From: Polymyxa betae
Lineage: Eukaryota > Endomyxa > Phytomyxea > Plasmodiophorida > Plasmodiophoridae
Assembly (NCBI GenBank): GCA_003693705.1
Contig: RBZT01000765.1
Span: 604 to 46,625 of the forward strand
DNA: 46,022 bases
Direction of reading: 5' to 3'
Position 1 is the first letter of the stretch. Every line of letters starts with the position of its first letter. A program made the position numbers and the translations under genes. Positions 36,201 to 46,022 of this stretch are shown in pieces. Below the pieces are notes generated by a model, which was given only the letters and a program-made list of their open reading frames with translations, was not told the origin of the DNA and did no database searches.

Positions 36201-39143
36201 TGAAACTTTCATTTTTATTTTGTTGCATTATTCCCTTTCCAACAAAGCCCTAGCCCTTTCGATATGTTTGTTTCAGCGTTTCGAGTTGTCTCAGTGACAG
36301 GTTCATCCATATTAACATTTTGATCAGGATGTGGACACTCTGCTTCCATACGATTTCCTGCACCTCTTTTCCTACTCGTTGCGAAAGCAGAATCCGCTTG
36401 TTTCGAAACCCTTCGAAGCGGTCGAGCTGTGTCGTCTTGAAGATGTCCCGGATGTGCCACGTCATAAGCTGGATAATCCTGAATTGAATGCAATGGGATT
36501 GGCGGCTGTCGTTCGTCCTCCAGGATCCAATAATATCGGCATGGTTGGCTGGTTATGCCAGGTCTATTCGAGCTCAGCCCGCACTACCAGACAAATCGTG
36601 ATTATCGCCAACGATATCACCGTCTTGGTCAGCTGTTCCTGTTTGTTATTCTACCCACCACCTAATCGTTCTCCAGCGAGGATCGTTCGGTGTTGTTGAG
36701 AGTGATGCGTTCGCCCGCCTGTCTGAGTATGCACGTCATCGTCATATCCCGAGGTTATACCTCGCTGCAAACTCAGGTGCTCGTCTTGGCCTCGCCGAAG
36801 AGATCGACTCGTTGTTCAAGGTGCCATTTTCCCATATTGTTTTTTGAGTTTTTGTGGCTTTATCTCTTCGCTAAGTTTCGTCCTTCTCTATGTGATCTAC
36901 AATGCTGTTCAGGTCGATTGGGTTGATGCCAAAGATCCTTCCAAGGGCTTCAATTTCCTCTACCTCGACGAGAACGACTACCTGAAGCATTCCGATTCTG
37001 TTGCCGCCGAGTCTGTTCAGTCTCCCGACGGATCTGTTCGCTATCGCATCAATGCTGTCATTGGTGGTCAGCGTAGCATCGGAGTTGAGAACCTCGCAGG
37101 ATCTGGTCGCATCGCCGGTCTCACTTCTGCCGCTTACGATGACGTTTTCACGCTCTCTTATGTATCAAGCCGGTACATTTCCCGTTAATGACGCTTTCGA
37201 CGTCTATCTTATCTATCTTACAGATCTGTTGGTATCGGTGCCTATCTAGTTCGACTTGGGCACCGTGTTATTCAAAAGGCCAGCGATCATGCGTCTCTCC
37301 TTCTAACTGGTCGGAAACTATCTCCATTCATAACCTTTTTGTAACAGCGCGTTTAGGGTACGGTGCTTTGAATCAGCTGTTAGGCAATAAGGTCTATACA
37401 AGTAATCGTCAACTCGGTGGCGTTGAGCTTATGTCTGGTATGGGATTGCGTTTGTTTAATTTTTCAGTGAATCTGATCGAATCGTTGTAGAAAACGGTAT
37501 CTCGAATCAAGTCGTGACGAACGGTAATGGATCAGATTGTTGTGGGCGTTGGCGTTCTCAATCACGCATTACAGATTTGGAAGGAGTTGAACGCATGATC
37601 GAATGGTTGGACTTTGTGCCTTTGGATCACGCTCAGAAAGCGCTTGGCCCTGTGAATGACACCCTCAATCGTCCTATGCCGGAATCAATGGACTTCTTAA
37701 ACAGTCCTTATGATCCGCTGTTGCTCATTGACGGTGACGAGAACACTTTTGGTATTTTCGACAAAGGCAGCTGGGTAATATTGCTTGTCCTTTTCGTCCA
37801 CTTTGTTTCCACCCGTTCAGCTCTAATTGCACTTTCGAATCCCATTCATTTCTAATATTTTATATCGGGCATGCATCTATGGGTTTGATTAGGTTGAAGT
37901 CAATGAGAACTGGGCCAAATCTGTACGATGCGGTCATGCACGACTGTCTGGCCTCAACGTCGGTGTCGTCGCAGTTGAGACTCGTATGCAGACGAAGGTC
38001 ATCCCTGCTGATCCGGTATGATGAAACCTAATTTCATGAAATGTTGACGGCTGATTACGGGAATGCAGATCACTCCTGGCTCGAAGAACGAAGTTCGTGT
38101 TCAGCCCGGATGCGTCTTATTCCCTGATAGCGCCTACAAAGTCGCTCAAGCGATCAACGACTTCAATCGTGAAGGACTTCCGACCATCATTCTCGTTAGA
38201 CTGTTTCCGATCACTGCATTCGTTGCATGCTGACAAATTTAAGGCGAATTGGCGTGGGTTCTCGGGCGGTCAGCGTGATATGCATGATGAAGTGTTGAAA
38301 TTCGGTTCGATGATTGTCGACGCTCTGGTTGACGCCAAGATGCCTGTCATCGTCTACATTCCACCGAATGGCGAGTTACGCGGTGGAGCCTGGGTCGTGG
38401 TCGACCGCAATATCAACCGAAATATGATGGAGATGTACGCGGATCCATCGTCTCGCGGCGGTATCTTGGAGCCCGCCGGCACCGTTGAAGTTAAATACCG
38501 AGACAAGAAGGTCATTATCACCTTTGCCATTTCGCTTCGATAATCTTTCATTTTCAAAAGGATTTCCTCTTCTGCCTTTTTTTTCTATATTGCTTTTGAC
38601 TTAATCGTGTTGCAGCTGGATGCTCTGTCTGCTCGTTTGAATCCCGAAACCTCGGTCGAACGCCGTCAGGACACTCGTTCGACATATCGTCATATCGCCC
38701 AGCATTTCGTGGACTTGCACGACCGCCCTGAACGCATGGCCGCCGTCGGCGTGATCGATGGTGTGTTACCGTATGCGGAATCTCGTCAATTCCTGTACTG
38801 GCGTTTACGTCGTTTGCTTCTGGAACACGATCTGCTGCGTTGCTGCTCCCGCCAGGCATTGCTTCTCGGTCTCGTTCAAGAGCAAGATCCTGGAGCTGCT
38901 GTTACTGATTTCAACCTGCTTCGGCAATTCATCGCAACGGCTGCTTCGGAAGTTGGCGCTGAGGCTGTTCCATTCCAGGAACATGGACAAGACGAGAAGG
39001 TCGTCTCATGGCTCACTGAGCACCATGAATCATTGCGAACGTCACTGAAGCGTCATGAACGTCAAGTTGCGCTCCGTCATTTATTGAGCGATTTGGATCC
39101 TCAAGAACTACTTGATTTAAAAGCATCGTTGAAACAACGCTGA
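30285..39143 (+). CDS. ACC1: Acetyl-CoA carboxylase, multidomain
   Basis: It makes malonyl-CoA from acetyl-CoA, bicarbonate and ATP, the committed step of fatty-acid synthesis. At least twenty short GT-AG introns split it. The ATG at 30285 opens an N-terminal part of about 140 residues with a hydrophobic start ([17 protein letters not shown]). Biotin carboxylase follows: [51 protein letters not shown] and [11 protein letters not shown]. The biotin site is IECMKM at about 33,570, where most relatives have EVMKM. The central region spans about 34-36 kb. The carboxyltransferase half has [60 protein letters not shown] and [16 protein letters not shown] helical tail ends [11 protein letters not shown] at 39143. 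All catalytic blocks are intact. Cytosolic location is usual, but the hydrophobic start might direct it to a membrane. Confidence 0.95.
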
Positions 39144-39392
39144 TTACATCTACTCTTTGCGTTTGCCGTTTGATTTACTTTAGAATCCAATAAAACGATT
39201 GAACATTAACAACCCAAAGTTCCAGTTTCCCAATTGAAAGTGCGCAAGGTAGCCGCCTCCTGTCATCTTGTCATTGTAATAACAGAGTAGGTCATTGTTA
39301 TAAAGACATTGTTGTCTATTAGTGCCATCATTGAGCAGGCATTTCAGCCCCAAGCGTTATGAGATCACCCGAATGGCTGATCATAATGCATA
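39144..39392. other. 3' region of acetyl-CoA carboxylase
   Basis: An AATAAA-like signal (CCAATAAAACG) lies about 50 bases after the stop, near 39,187, and fits polyadenylation. Nothing else was recognised. Confidence 0.4.
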
Positions 39393-39617
39393 ATGTCGCC
39401 GCCTTCAAACAGTCCCAGCAAAGCTGAAAAGGTCGCTGTTTGCTGTTGGCCGCAGGGACCGCTGGTGATCAAGAATCTGTTCAGTTCCCTTGAACAAATA
39501 CCTTTGCAATCCAAGACACAACTTGATGAAACAGTGTCGTCTGTTTTCAGTCGGGATTCAGAAGTGCTCTGTTCTCGTTACTGGCTGTTGTTACAGCGGA
39601 AACCTGCTATGATGTAA
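39393..39617 (+). CDS. Possible 74-residue single-exon protein
   Basis: A frame with a true ATG at 39393 reads MSPPSNSPSKAEKVAVCCWP, then PLVIKNLFSSLEQIPL and stops at 39617. It has no recognised domain, signal or hydrophobic segment. It could be a chance frame in an intergenic interval or a small gene; composition slightly favours coding. Confidence 0.2.
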   Translation: MSPPSNSPSKAEKVAVCCWPQGPLVIKNLFSSLEQIPLQSKTQLDETVSSVFSRDSEVLCSRYWLLLQRKPAMM

Positions 39618-39646
39618 CGTGTAGATATTCTTTCACCCAGAAATAT

Positions 39647-39968
39647 TCAAAGAGTCCGTTCAGTCCAGAAAATCAAATTCATTTCCGATTCTGCCATCCC
39701 AATATGAAAACTCACACCCAAATCACATTTCTGCAGCAGGATCTTCCAGAATTTCAATTGCAGACTCGCCGTCCCGTCCGCCATTAGTAGGGCCGTTCCA
39801 ACCACGCCCCATTCCATCATTCGATCACCGTAACGATGCACCAAGACGCCCGCTTCATTCCATATAGGAACATCGCCATACTGCCCCATGGTCTCGGGAG
39901 GTCGCGCGCCCACAATCATTTCCATCAACCAGACCAGCAGGAATGTATCTTTAATCTATGGAAAATGT
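39647..39968 (-). CDS. Exon-like fragment of an unidentified gene
   Basis: A coherent minus-strand frame follows an acceptor-like TTCCATAG near 39,958. It includes IKDTFLLVWLMEMIVGARPP, ETMGQYGDVPIWNEAGVLVH, DRMMEWGVVGTALLMADG and LKFWKILLQKCDLG, then meets a GTGTGAG donor near 39,712. Codon sense is good, but neither a clear first exon (upstream is AT-rich with a poly-T run near 40,040) nor a clear last exon was found. It may be a small gene or a decayed one. No family is recognised. Confidence 0.3.
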
Positions 39969-40227
39969 CCCTGGCCTTATTGATCTGTTAAAGATGTACT
40001 TCTGGCTTTTGAAAGTGGCCGAAAGGTTTTGTAATTTTCTTTTTTTTTTAAGTTTTTTATTGTTTATTGCAGAATTTTGATCATTTCAAAAAAATGAAGA
40101 AACATAGCCTCTTTCATTAGCTACAAGTGCCCGCCTCCGGAGTCACATTGCTTGGGTTTCTCATAGTCGGGATTGTGGGCATAGTAACGTATTGCCATTG
40201 ATATCTATGCCATGAAATCGGTAACGT

Positions 40228-43200
40228 TTATTCAGGGATGGGTGCAGCCACAGCAGGCGTGAAACGTGAACGAATCGCAGCCATGCGACGGATAACGCGA
40301 CTTAAAGACAGCTGACATATGAGATAGATGAAGGCGATCACTAACATGAACACGTTCGTGACACAACGACCAGCAGCACGCGCAGTTGGAGCGGCCGCTA
40401 TCAGAGATCTCCGCACACCGATACTGGCCTGAGTACCGACGAACACAACCGCCGTACTCAGCAGGCCCGGAAATCGACAGATCAGGAGTTGGGTGTAACG
40501 TAACATTGTAGAGGTCAATCGTTCAATGTCACGGAATCCGTCGCGGGCGAGCTCGACCATTATCAGGACGATCCCGATGAATGTCACCGCAATCCGACAA
40601 ATGGCGAACCACAGCGCCTCTAACGCTGCGACGGTCGGGTTATACAGGCCCGGCAACACGAATCGGATCGCATCACCCAGCATAGAGAAGGCGATTCGGA
40701 TCACGTTCGCGAGGTTGACCATGACGATGACCATCAGGTTATAGAAGGTGCCGATCGCGTCAGACAGCTGGCGGAATGCGCGCGGCGCCGCCCGGATCGC
40801 TCTCGGGACGGCATCGGCCACAGCGCACAGGACAAGCCAGATAAGCAGCAGGATCTGGCCCAGACCCTGCACGATACCCGCACATAGTTTCTGGATCAAC
40901 GACTCGATTCGGGCCAGTACGACCGGGACGGCATGCAATATGCGGAGAATGACGCGGTACGAGGCCCCGATTCCCAGCACAACATAGGCGGCCAATGCAG
41001 ATAGAACGTATGGAATGGACCGTACTGCAGCGAGAATGTAACAGTAGACGGTGGTCAACGACTGGGCGATACGTTTCATGACGCAGCCCACCCATCGGAC
41101 AGCACCGATCTCATCCAGACGTCGCCAAACGCCGATCACGGAACCCGCTAGATGGGTAGCGAATGTCACGATCATCGTCCACACTGAGTGCCCGAGCCGG
41201 GCCAGTACGACCGGCAGGGCGCGGCCCGCCTCAGTAACCGTGCGCAATGCAGCTAACGACGCCAGCCAGAGCTGCGTTAGGGCGTACGGCACGGACGTAC
41301 AGGCCCAGATCACCAACCGGACCGCATCGACGAAATCGGAACGCAGTTGACAACAGCCAGCGACGACGGCGTCAACCAGGGCGGGTATGACGACGTACGT
41401 GAGAGTGCGCGCGACGTCCGCAGCCGATTCCTGCAGCAGATGGGCCAGTGCGCAGACGAGGCCGTAGAACGCAGCCGGAGCGGCCAGCACGGCGTCACGG
41501 AGATGCAGCAAGGCGGCTCGCGTAACGTATAGGCCATTTGACAGCAGACGCCCGAGAGCGTGTACGACGAGCGGCGCCCAGGCTCGGAGCAGATCGGCGG
41601 CGGCGCAAACGTGCATTTTGGCGAACAGAAGTAGGAAGGTCCCGGTAATGAATACAGATGTAACGATATGATGGGCGACGTCCAGCACGTCCGAGAACAC
41701 CAGACGGTAATTGATCTGGATCAGGTAACGTATAGGGGCGGACACAACAGTCCATATGTAACATAGAGTACTGGACAGTGACCGTTTCATAATCGCGTAA
41801 CCATAAGTCGTCAAATCAATCATAGACCTGAAAGAGCGCATCACAGATCGACATGACGACTCCCAAAGCATTGGTAACGTTTCCGTAACGTATTGAAAGC
41901 CGCTCACAAGAACCGTGTGAATGAAGAATAAAGTCGTGAACAGTGCCCACTTTACGGACCCGTATGCAAGTGCCGCCGATCGGCACGTCCGCTCCAATAA
42001 CAACGTTAACGTTTCCGTAAGATACGTGGCACCGTTTTCCAACCCCGAACGGAGATAAAGCAGAGCGACCCGAAAGCCCCAGATGATAACGCTACCTGTC
42101 CAGGGTAACGTTTCAGTAACGAAACGTATGACAGCCGAGCGCGTATAACGAAGACCACGCAGCGTCTGATCGATGACAGCCTGGACGTACTCGACCACGA
42201 CACGCTTCAGCCAAGGTAACGTTTCCGTGAGAATGCGACCCGCTCCCGATCGTATCCGATGTATGAGGTGTTGGAGGTGGATCTGGAGCACGGCCAGCTG
42301 GACTCGAAGGCGTTCAGCTGCGCGTTCTGTAGTTGCGATCATTCGCGCCATCTTACGCTGTAGTACGGCCAAAGCCAGCTCGATCTGCGCCACGCGCTCC
42401 GCGAACGCTGTCGGTATTGAAGCCGGCAATATGGAGGAGTCGACGCACTCTTCGACGGGTAACGTTACAGGTACCGAAGCGTCGCTGTTCGGCTCGTTCT
42501 CAGGCTCATCCAAGATGTCCTGCTCAGTGGATCCTGCAGATCCAGCCGATTGCTGGTCGTGCTGGACCACTACGTCGGTGCCGTGTGCAGTACATCCGCC
42601 GATTCGAGCGACATCCGAGTCGGGGTCGGCGACGTCGCTGTCCGGCTCGTTCTCAGGCTCGTCCTGCTCTGTGGATTCCGCAGATCCGATGGATTGTTGG
42701 TCGTGCTGGACCACCTCTTCGGTGCTGCGTGCAGTAAATCCGTTGATTTGAGCGACATCGGAGGCAGGGTCGGCGTCGTCTGTACATGTAGACTGGTCTT
42801 GATTTGCATCATCAGATTTCACGCAACACGGAGAATCGGTCTGAGCGGGTTCGTCGTCTGATGTTTCAGTTGCTGTATCGTTGTGATTCGAAACGACATC
42901 AACGATTGCAGGGGTCGGTAGAATGGCGAGGACAGGGTTCGTTTGAGTCGGGTGGATTTGGGGGGATTCTGCTTGCTGAGATCCCTCTGTACAATCGCTA
43001 TCACCTGGGCCATCTTTCTCATCAGACTCCGTTTCGCCTTCCTGGAAATCGCCCGTCTGTCGCTCCATACCTGGATTATCATCGAATCAACGATCTGCAG
43101 GTGACGTAATATCAAAATGAGCTACCTTCAGTAGACGATGAGGGATTAACAGAGCCATAAGAACCATCATCCTCATGATCGGTTGCCGCAAATGGTTCCG

Positions 43201-43783
43201 GACCAGTAGGGTCGGTCAGTGTCGGCGCAGCAGGTGCCGCCGATTTGGACGGAGGCGGGGTCGGGTCGTGCTGAATCGATGGCAGTGACGGAGTTTGATC
43301 GTCCCGGACCGAGTCCGATTCCGTCGGCGATGTCGAGTCATCAACGCCTTCAGAATCCGTTTCCGTCGCGGGCGTCGGGTCGTCCTGTTCTTCATCCGAT
43401 CGACTAGGCGGATTCACGTCGGTCTCGATCGAATCCGGGCCAGTACGTCCAGAGGGCGGCGGCGGCGGCACGGCGATGGGTTCCTGATGATTGGGTTCAA
43501 CAAGGTGCGGGTCGGCGACGTCTGCAGCATCGTTATCTACGGTGGTAACAACAGCATCCGGGATCGAGTCGTGCTTGCCCTCAGCTGCTGTTACAACGGG
43601 AGCGTTGACCTACATGCATTACGTTACGCAACTGGATGGGTTTCTGGCAGAGCACGTTACATTGGGCTCGGATTTGATGCACAAGATACAGATGAGGGTG
43701 GTGGCGATGATAACGACGACAGCGGCTACCAATAGGAGGATATGAGGGCGGTTTGGGAGCGGCAGCCGGAATCTTAGATTCAT
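40228..43783 (-). CDS. Repetitive multi-pass membrane protein with acidic N-terminal half
   Basis: Three exons (43661-43783, 43126-43609, 40228-43070) join exactly in frame to 1149 residues. The ATG at 43781-43783 gives a basic start and one membrane helix (HILLLVAAVVVIIATTLICI). A proline- and acid-rich linker (VPPPPPSG) follows, then an acidic block containing a duplicated unit of about 45 residues (HDQQS..GS..STEQD..DEPENEP). From about residue 430 on there is a run of hydrophobic segments with arginine at their edges. The first four carry RILTETLPWLK, RFVTETLPWTG, TYLTETLTLLL and QYVTETLPMLW about 33-44 residues apart. Later modules share VPYALTQL, LPVVLARL, IPYVLSAL and VPVVLARI. No enzyme motif or known fold was recognised. 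Roughly fifteen or more membrane-associated helices are likely. The huge last exon contrasts with the intron-rich neighbours. The start could lie further upstream, because the frame stays open to about 43,906. Confidence 0.7.
41873..42231 (-). repeat. Four degenerate coding repeats (TETLP modules)
   Basis: At DNA level the plus strand shows GGTAACGTTTCCGTAACG-like cores near 41,873, 42,008, 42,104 and 42,214. Each encodes [IVL]TETL[PT] on the minus strand within a longer amphipathic module. Spacing is 96 to 135 bases. Confidence 0.75.
42477..42764 (-). repeat. Duplicated acidic segment within the membrane protein gene
   Basis: Two copies, about 42629-42764 and 42477-42620, encode related acidic units (ARSTEEVVQHDQQSIGSAES and AHGTDVVVQHDQQSAGSAGS) ending in DEPENEP. 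The second copy has an insertion that adds DIL. Confidence 0.75.
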
Positions 43784-44373
43784 CAGATGCACGACCACCT
43801 GCAAGACCCGAGTCGTCACGGAGTCCGTGGTCAGCCTGATATTCACAAATTCGCTTCTGATGGGAGGTATATCAAGAATCCTTTTATTCACGGTTTCGCA
43901 GGACATCGATACGTACGATTAGCTCCATCTGCTGGTGCTGGGGGGCTGTATTCCCGCCCACTATACTGAGCTGGCTGGCCGCCTCTTTGTGAATGAAAGA
44001 ATTGGGCTCTGAAGAGATCCGAATACAGATTTCATTGCTGACGATGTTGGAACCTTCTCGTGGTTTTGAAGGGCTCCGCCGCTAAAGCTTTTCGAGAATT
44101 TGAATCCGATAGAGTCAGAAATGATGAAAACGAAGCTCCAACTAAGTAGGCCTGGTCACTTTCGAATTTCGCCCATCAATCGAAGCGGTTGATGAGGATA
44201 CAAGACCGATGAGTTCCATCAGAGAGGGTAACGTAATCGCATTGACCGAGCCGAAAACAAGACGGAATGGGAAGAAGGGTGGCTGCAGCCCACCCTGCCA
44301 GTCATGTTGCGGCCTCCTCCTTGACCGTCTCGATCTTCTCGAACAATCGGCTCTATCATAGTTTAGATCCATC
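43784..44373. promoter_or_regulatory. Divergent region between the membrane protein and the VWA gene
   Basis: These 590 bases separate two genes transcribed away from each other. The minus frame of the membrane gene remains open to 43,906, so its first exon may be longer. The remainder should hold both promoters. No RNA gene was recognised. Confidence 0.4.
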
Positions 44374-45264
44374 ATGAATGGACTCCCACCGCCGCCTCCA
44401 TATACCAGCCAGGGCGCCAAGCTCGACCAAGGTCAGCCTGGATTCCATTCGGTCTATCCGCCGGGAAACGTCCCGGCGCCCATCGACCCTGCCGCTCGCT
44501 TTCAACAGCTCTGCGACCGCTACGAAATCCGCGCCGAATTCGCCTCCAAACTACGTCTGCTCAGCGATTTCGAGATCGTGGTAATCGCCGACGATTCCGG
44601 CTCCATGACCAGCATTCAGAAGACCGAGGACCCGTACGGGCCCATTCAGAGCCGCTGGGACGAGCTCAAGCGCTCTCTCTTCCAGATCGTTGATATTGCT
44701 CTGCTATTCGATCAGAATGGCATCGACGTTTACTTTCTGAATCGGACTGCTATCGACCAGCAGGGTCGGCAGAGGACGCTGGTCCTGAGCAACGTCACCG
44801 AACGAAAGACGATCGAGGATGCGTTCAGTATGCCGCCGTCTGGATTCACGCCTTTATCTCGGACCTTGAAGATGGTCCTGGATGAGAAGCAGGCCGTTAC
44901 TAAGGAGAAGAAGCTGTTGCTGTTAATATGCACGGATGGAGAGCCGACCGATGAATCCGGGCGGGTCGATATAGCCGGGTTTCGGCACGTGCTGGCTCAT
45001 CGGCAGCCCATCGATAAGATCTTCGTGAATATCATGGCGTGTTCGGATGATCCCGGGACGATGGCGTATCTGGCGAAATTGGATCAGGAGATTAAGAACC
45101 TGGATGTTATCGACGATTATTTGAGCGAGAAGCGCGAGATCACAAGCAGGAATCCGGGATCGACCTATTCTTATGGCGATCATATAGTTAAGACGCTGGT
45201 CGGGTCTATCGATCCCTCTCTAGATAGGCTCGATGAACGATCTTCTTGCTGTGCGTTACAATAG
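44374..45264 (+). CDS. Von Willebrand A domain protein with C-terminal CaaX-like motif
   Basis: A single uninterrupted exon encodes 296 residues. The ATG at 44374 gives MNGLPPPPPYTSQG, a proline stretch. The VWA domain starts near residue 65 (FEIVVIADDSGSM). The metal-ion-dependent adhesion site is complete: D73-x-S75-x-S77, T159 in SGFTPLSRT and D188 in ICTDGEPTD. The domain continues through KIFVNIMACSDDPGTMAYLA. The last residues are ERSSCCALQ. CALQ fits a CaaX box, where a final Q favours farnesylation, and the preceding cysteine could be palmitoylated. A cytosolic, membrane-tethered adaptor is inferred. No signal peptide is present. Distance to copines is large, as no C2 domain is seen. 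Confidence 0.85.
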   Translation: MNGLPPPPPYTSQGAKLDQGQPGFHSVYPPGNVPAPIDPAARFQQLCDRYEIRAEFASKLRLLSDFEIVVIADDSGSMTSIQKTEDPYGPIQSRWDELKRSLFQIVDIALLFDQNGIDVYFLNRTAIDQQGRQRTLVLSNVTERKTIEDAFSMPPSGFTPLSRTLKMVLDEKQAVTKEKKLLLLICTDGEPTDESGRVDIAGFRHVLAHRQPIDKIFVNIMACSDDPGTMAYLAKLDQEIKNLDVIDDYLSEKREITSRNPGSTYSYGDHIVKTLVGSIDPSLDRLDERSSCCALQ

Positions 45265-45800
45265 GGCTCGATTATCCAGGCTGATCGTGTGGACTTCTGG
45301 TCCATCTGGGGTTCTGTGGTCAGAATTGGTGCGTCCTGGGCTGGGCACTTGGACTGATATGACCGGGAGATGGTCCAATAAAAACGTCAAGTTCATGCTG
45401 GCTTTGAATCATCGTGATATGTATGAACGATTCGATCCGAGCCAACAACCTTGCATGAAAGTCGTTATTAAATGCTGGAATTGAACATTTCTTGATGGTC
45501 GTGGTCTCTACATTCTTGTCTGTCATTCATCTATTTACATACGATGATTTGGGTTCCAATTGCAGATTCCCGATTGGCTGAGTATTTGTCCTGGAGTATT
45601 CATGCGCTGTTCCTGATATTGTCATGGGATGGATGATCGGTGGCAGATGTGCGGGCTGCACTTGAAGATTGATATCCGAACAATAAATAGCTGGAGGCAA
45701 CAATACCATTACAGATTTGTGCTGATCATGCAGTCCAATGTTACGGCCCTCAACGACGACCCACAGATCATATGGTTTTCAGCAGTGATTCATATACAGC
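45265..45800. other. Downstream region of the VWA gene
   Basis: Open frames here are short and not coherent. It should include the VWA 3' UTR; an AATAAA-like signal lies near 45,684 (CAATAAAT). Nothing else was recognised. Confidence 0.3.
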
Positions 45801-45826
45801 TACCCCTACCCCTTTTAGGGTTAGGG
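45801..45826. repeat. Short telomere-like TTAGGG stretch with inverted symmetry
   Basis: The stretch contains CCCTACCCCTTTTAGGGTTAGGG: two TTAGGG units preceded by the reverse-complement-like CCCTACCCC. It may be chance or a small interstitial telomeric remnant. Confidence 0.35.
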
Positions 45827-45918
45827 ATTGGAGAAACTCATACGCAGATTTGTACTCTCTGTCACGCATTTTGTATTTTTTTTCACTGGGGCTTGTCCAA
45901 AGCTGCCTAAAATAAATA

Positions 45919-45990
45919 TACCTTTGGGGCGAATTGAACTCCCGCGTCATTTTTGGTACTTTTTCAGATAGCAACTGAGCTAAAATGGAA
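45919..45990 (-). repeat. Degenerate tRNA-like sequence (SINE head or pseudo-tRNA)
   Basis: On the minus strand, TAGCTCAGTTGC (45971-45982) matches a pol III A box, and GAGTTCAATTC (45931-45941) matches a B box at normal tRNA spacing. The acceptor pairing is poor (about four of seven) and the anticodon arm does not fold, so a working tRNA is unlikely. An A-rich tract follows downstream (45,87x-45,89x). Confidence 0.35.
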
Positions 45991-46022
45991 CTTTGTTGAT
46001 TGACAGCGTAGCTCTCAAATAT

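Noticed and set aside
42173-42861. Long plus-strand frames over the acidic region
   Set aside because: They are shadows of the repetitive, GC-biased minus-strand coding sequence of the membrane protein.
40228-43070. Bacterial or viral origin of the intronless hydrophobic gene
   Set aside because: Two upstream introns join it in frame to exons with the same style of splice sites, and its composition is only moderately GC-rich, so transfer is not needed.

Overview
The window is a nuclear genome segment from a compact eukaryote. Genes are cut by many GT-AG introns of about 43 to 150 bases, neighbouring genes lie a few dozen to a few hundred bases apart, and there is no bacterial operon structure. 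The families seen (MED12, EAF, PRP38, an NCLX-type exchanger, MRPL44-like, Rab GDI, a single-chain acetyl-CoA carboxylase) suit an opisthokont or a close relative. I cannot name the lineage. I see no intact transposon, rRNA or convincing functional tRNA gene.

Layout. 586-9629 is a minus-strand run of expression genes: MED12, PRP38, an unidentified multi-exon and probably membrane protein, and EAF. EAF is head-to-head with an NCLX-like Na+/Ca2+ exchanger (10020-12267, +). Minus-strand genes follow: an mL44-like mitochondrial ribosomal protein (12393-13579), a small unknown gene (about 13789-14192), a DEAH/DEVH RNA helicase with three C-terminal C2HC zinc fingers (14401-20172), an acidic disordered protein with SUMO-interacting-like motifs (20539-24705), a COG0523/ZNG1-type metallochaperone GTPase (24750-26697), Rab GDI (26993-28773) and a small unknown gene (29220-29581). 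Acetyl-CoA carboxylase fills 30285-39143 (+). The right end holds an exon-like fragment near 39.7-39.96 kb, a three-exon 1149-residue protein with an acidic N-terminal half and a long array of hydrophobic repeats (40228-43783, -), and, divergently, a single-exon von Willebrand A protein ending in a CaaX-like tail (44374-45264, +). A degenerate tRNA-like sequence lies at the right edge.

Themes. The left third is RNA polymerase II transcription and splicing, the centre is RNA helicase, GTPase and vesicle-traffic housekeeping, and the right third is fatty-acid synthesis followed by the least familiar genes. The most unusual objects are the repeat membrane protein with its divergent VWA-CaaX neighbour, the helicase-zinc-finger fusion with two GC-AG introns, and an mL44 intron whose 5' half, including the donor site, is tandemly duplicated. 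All splice structures were inferred by hand from reading frame, splice signals and family similarity. No transcript data or database search was available.
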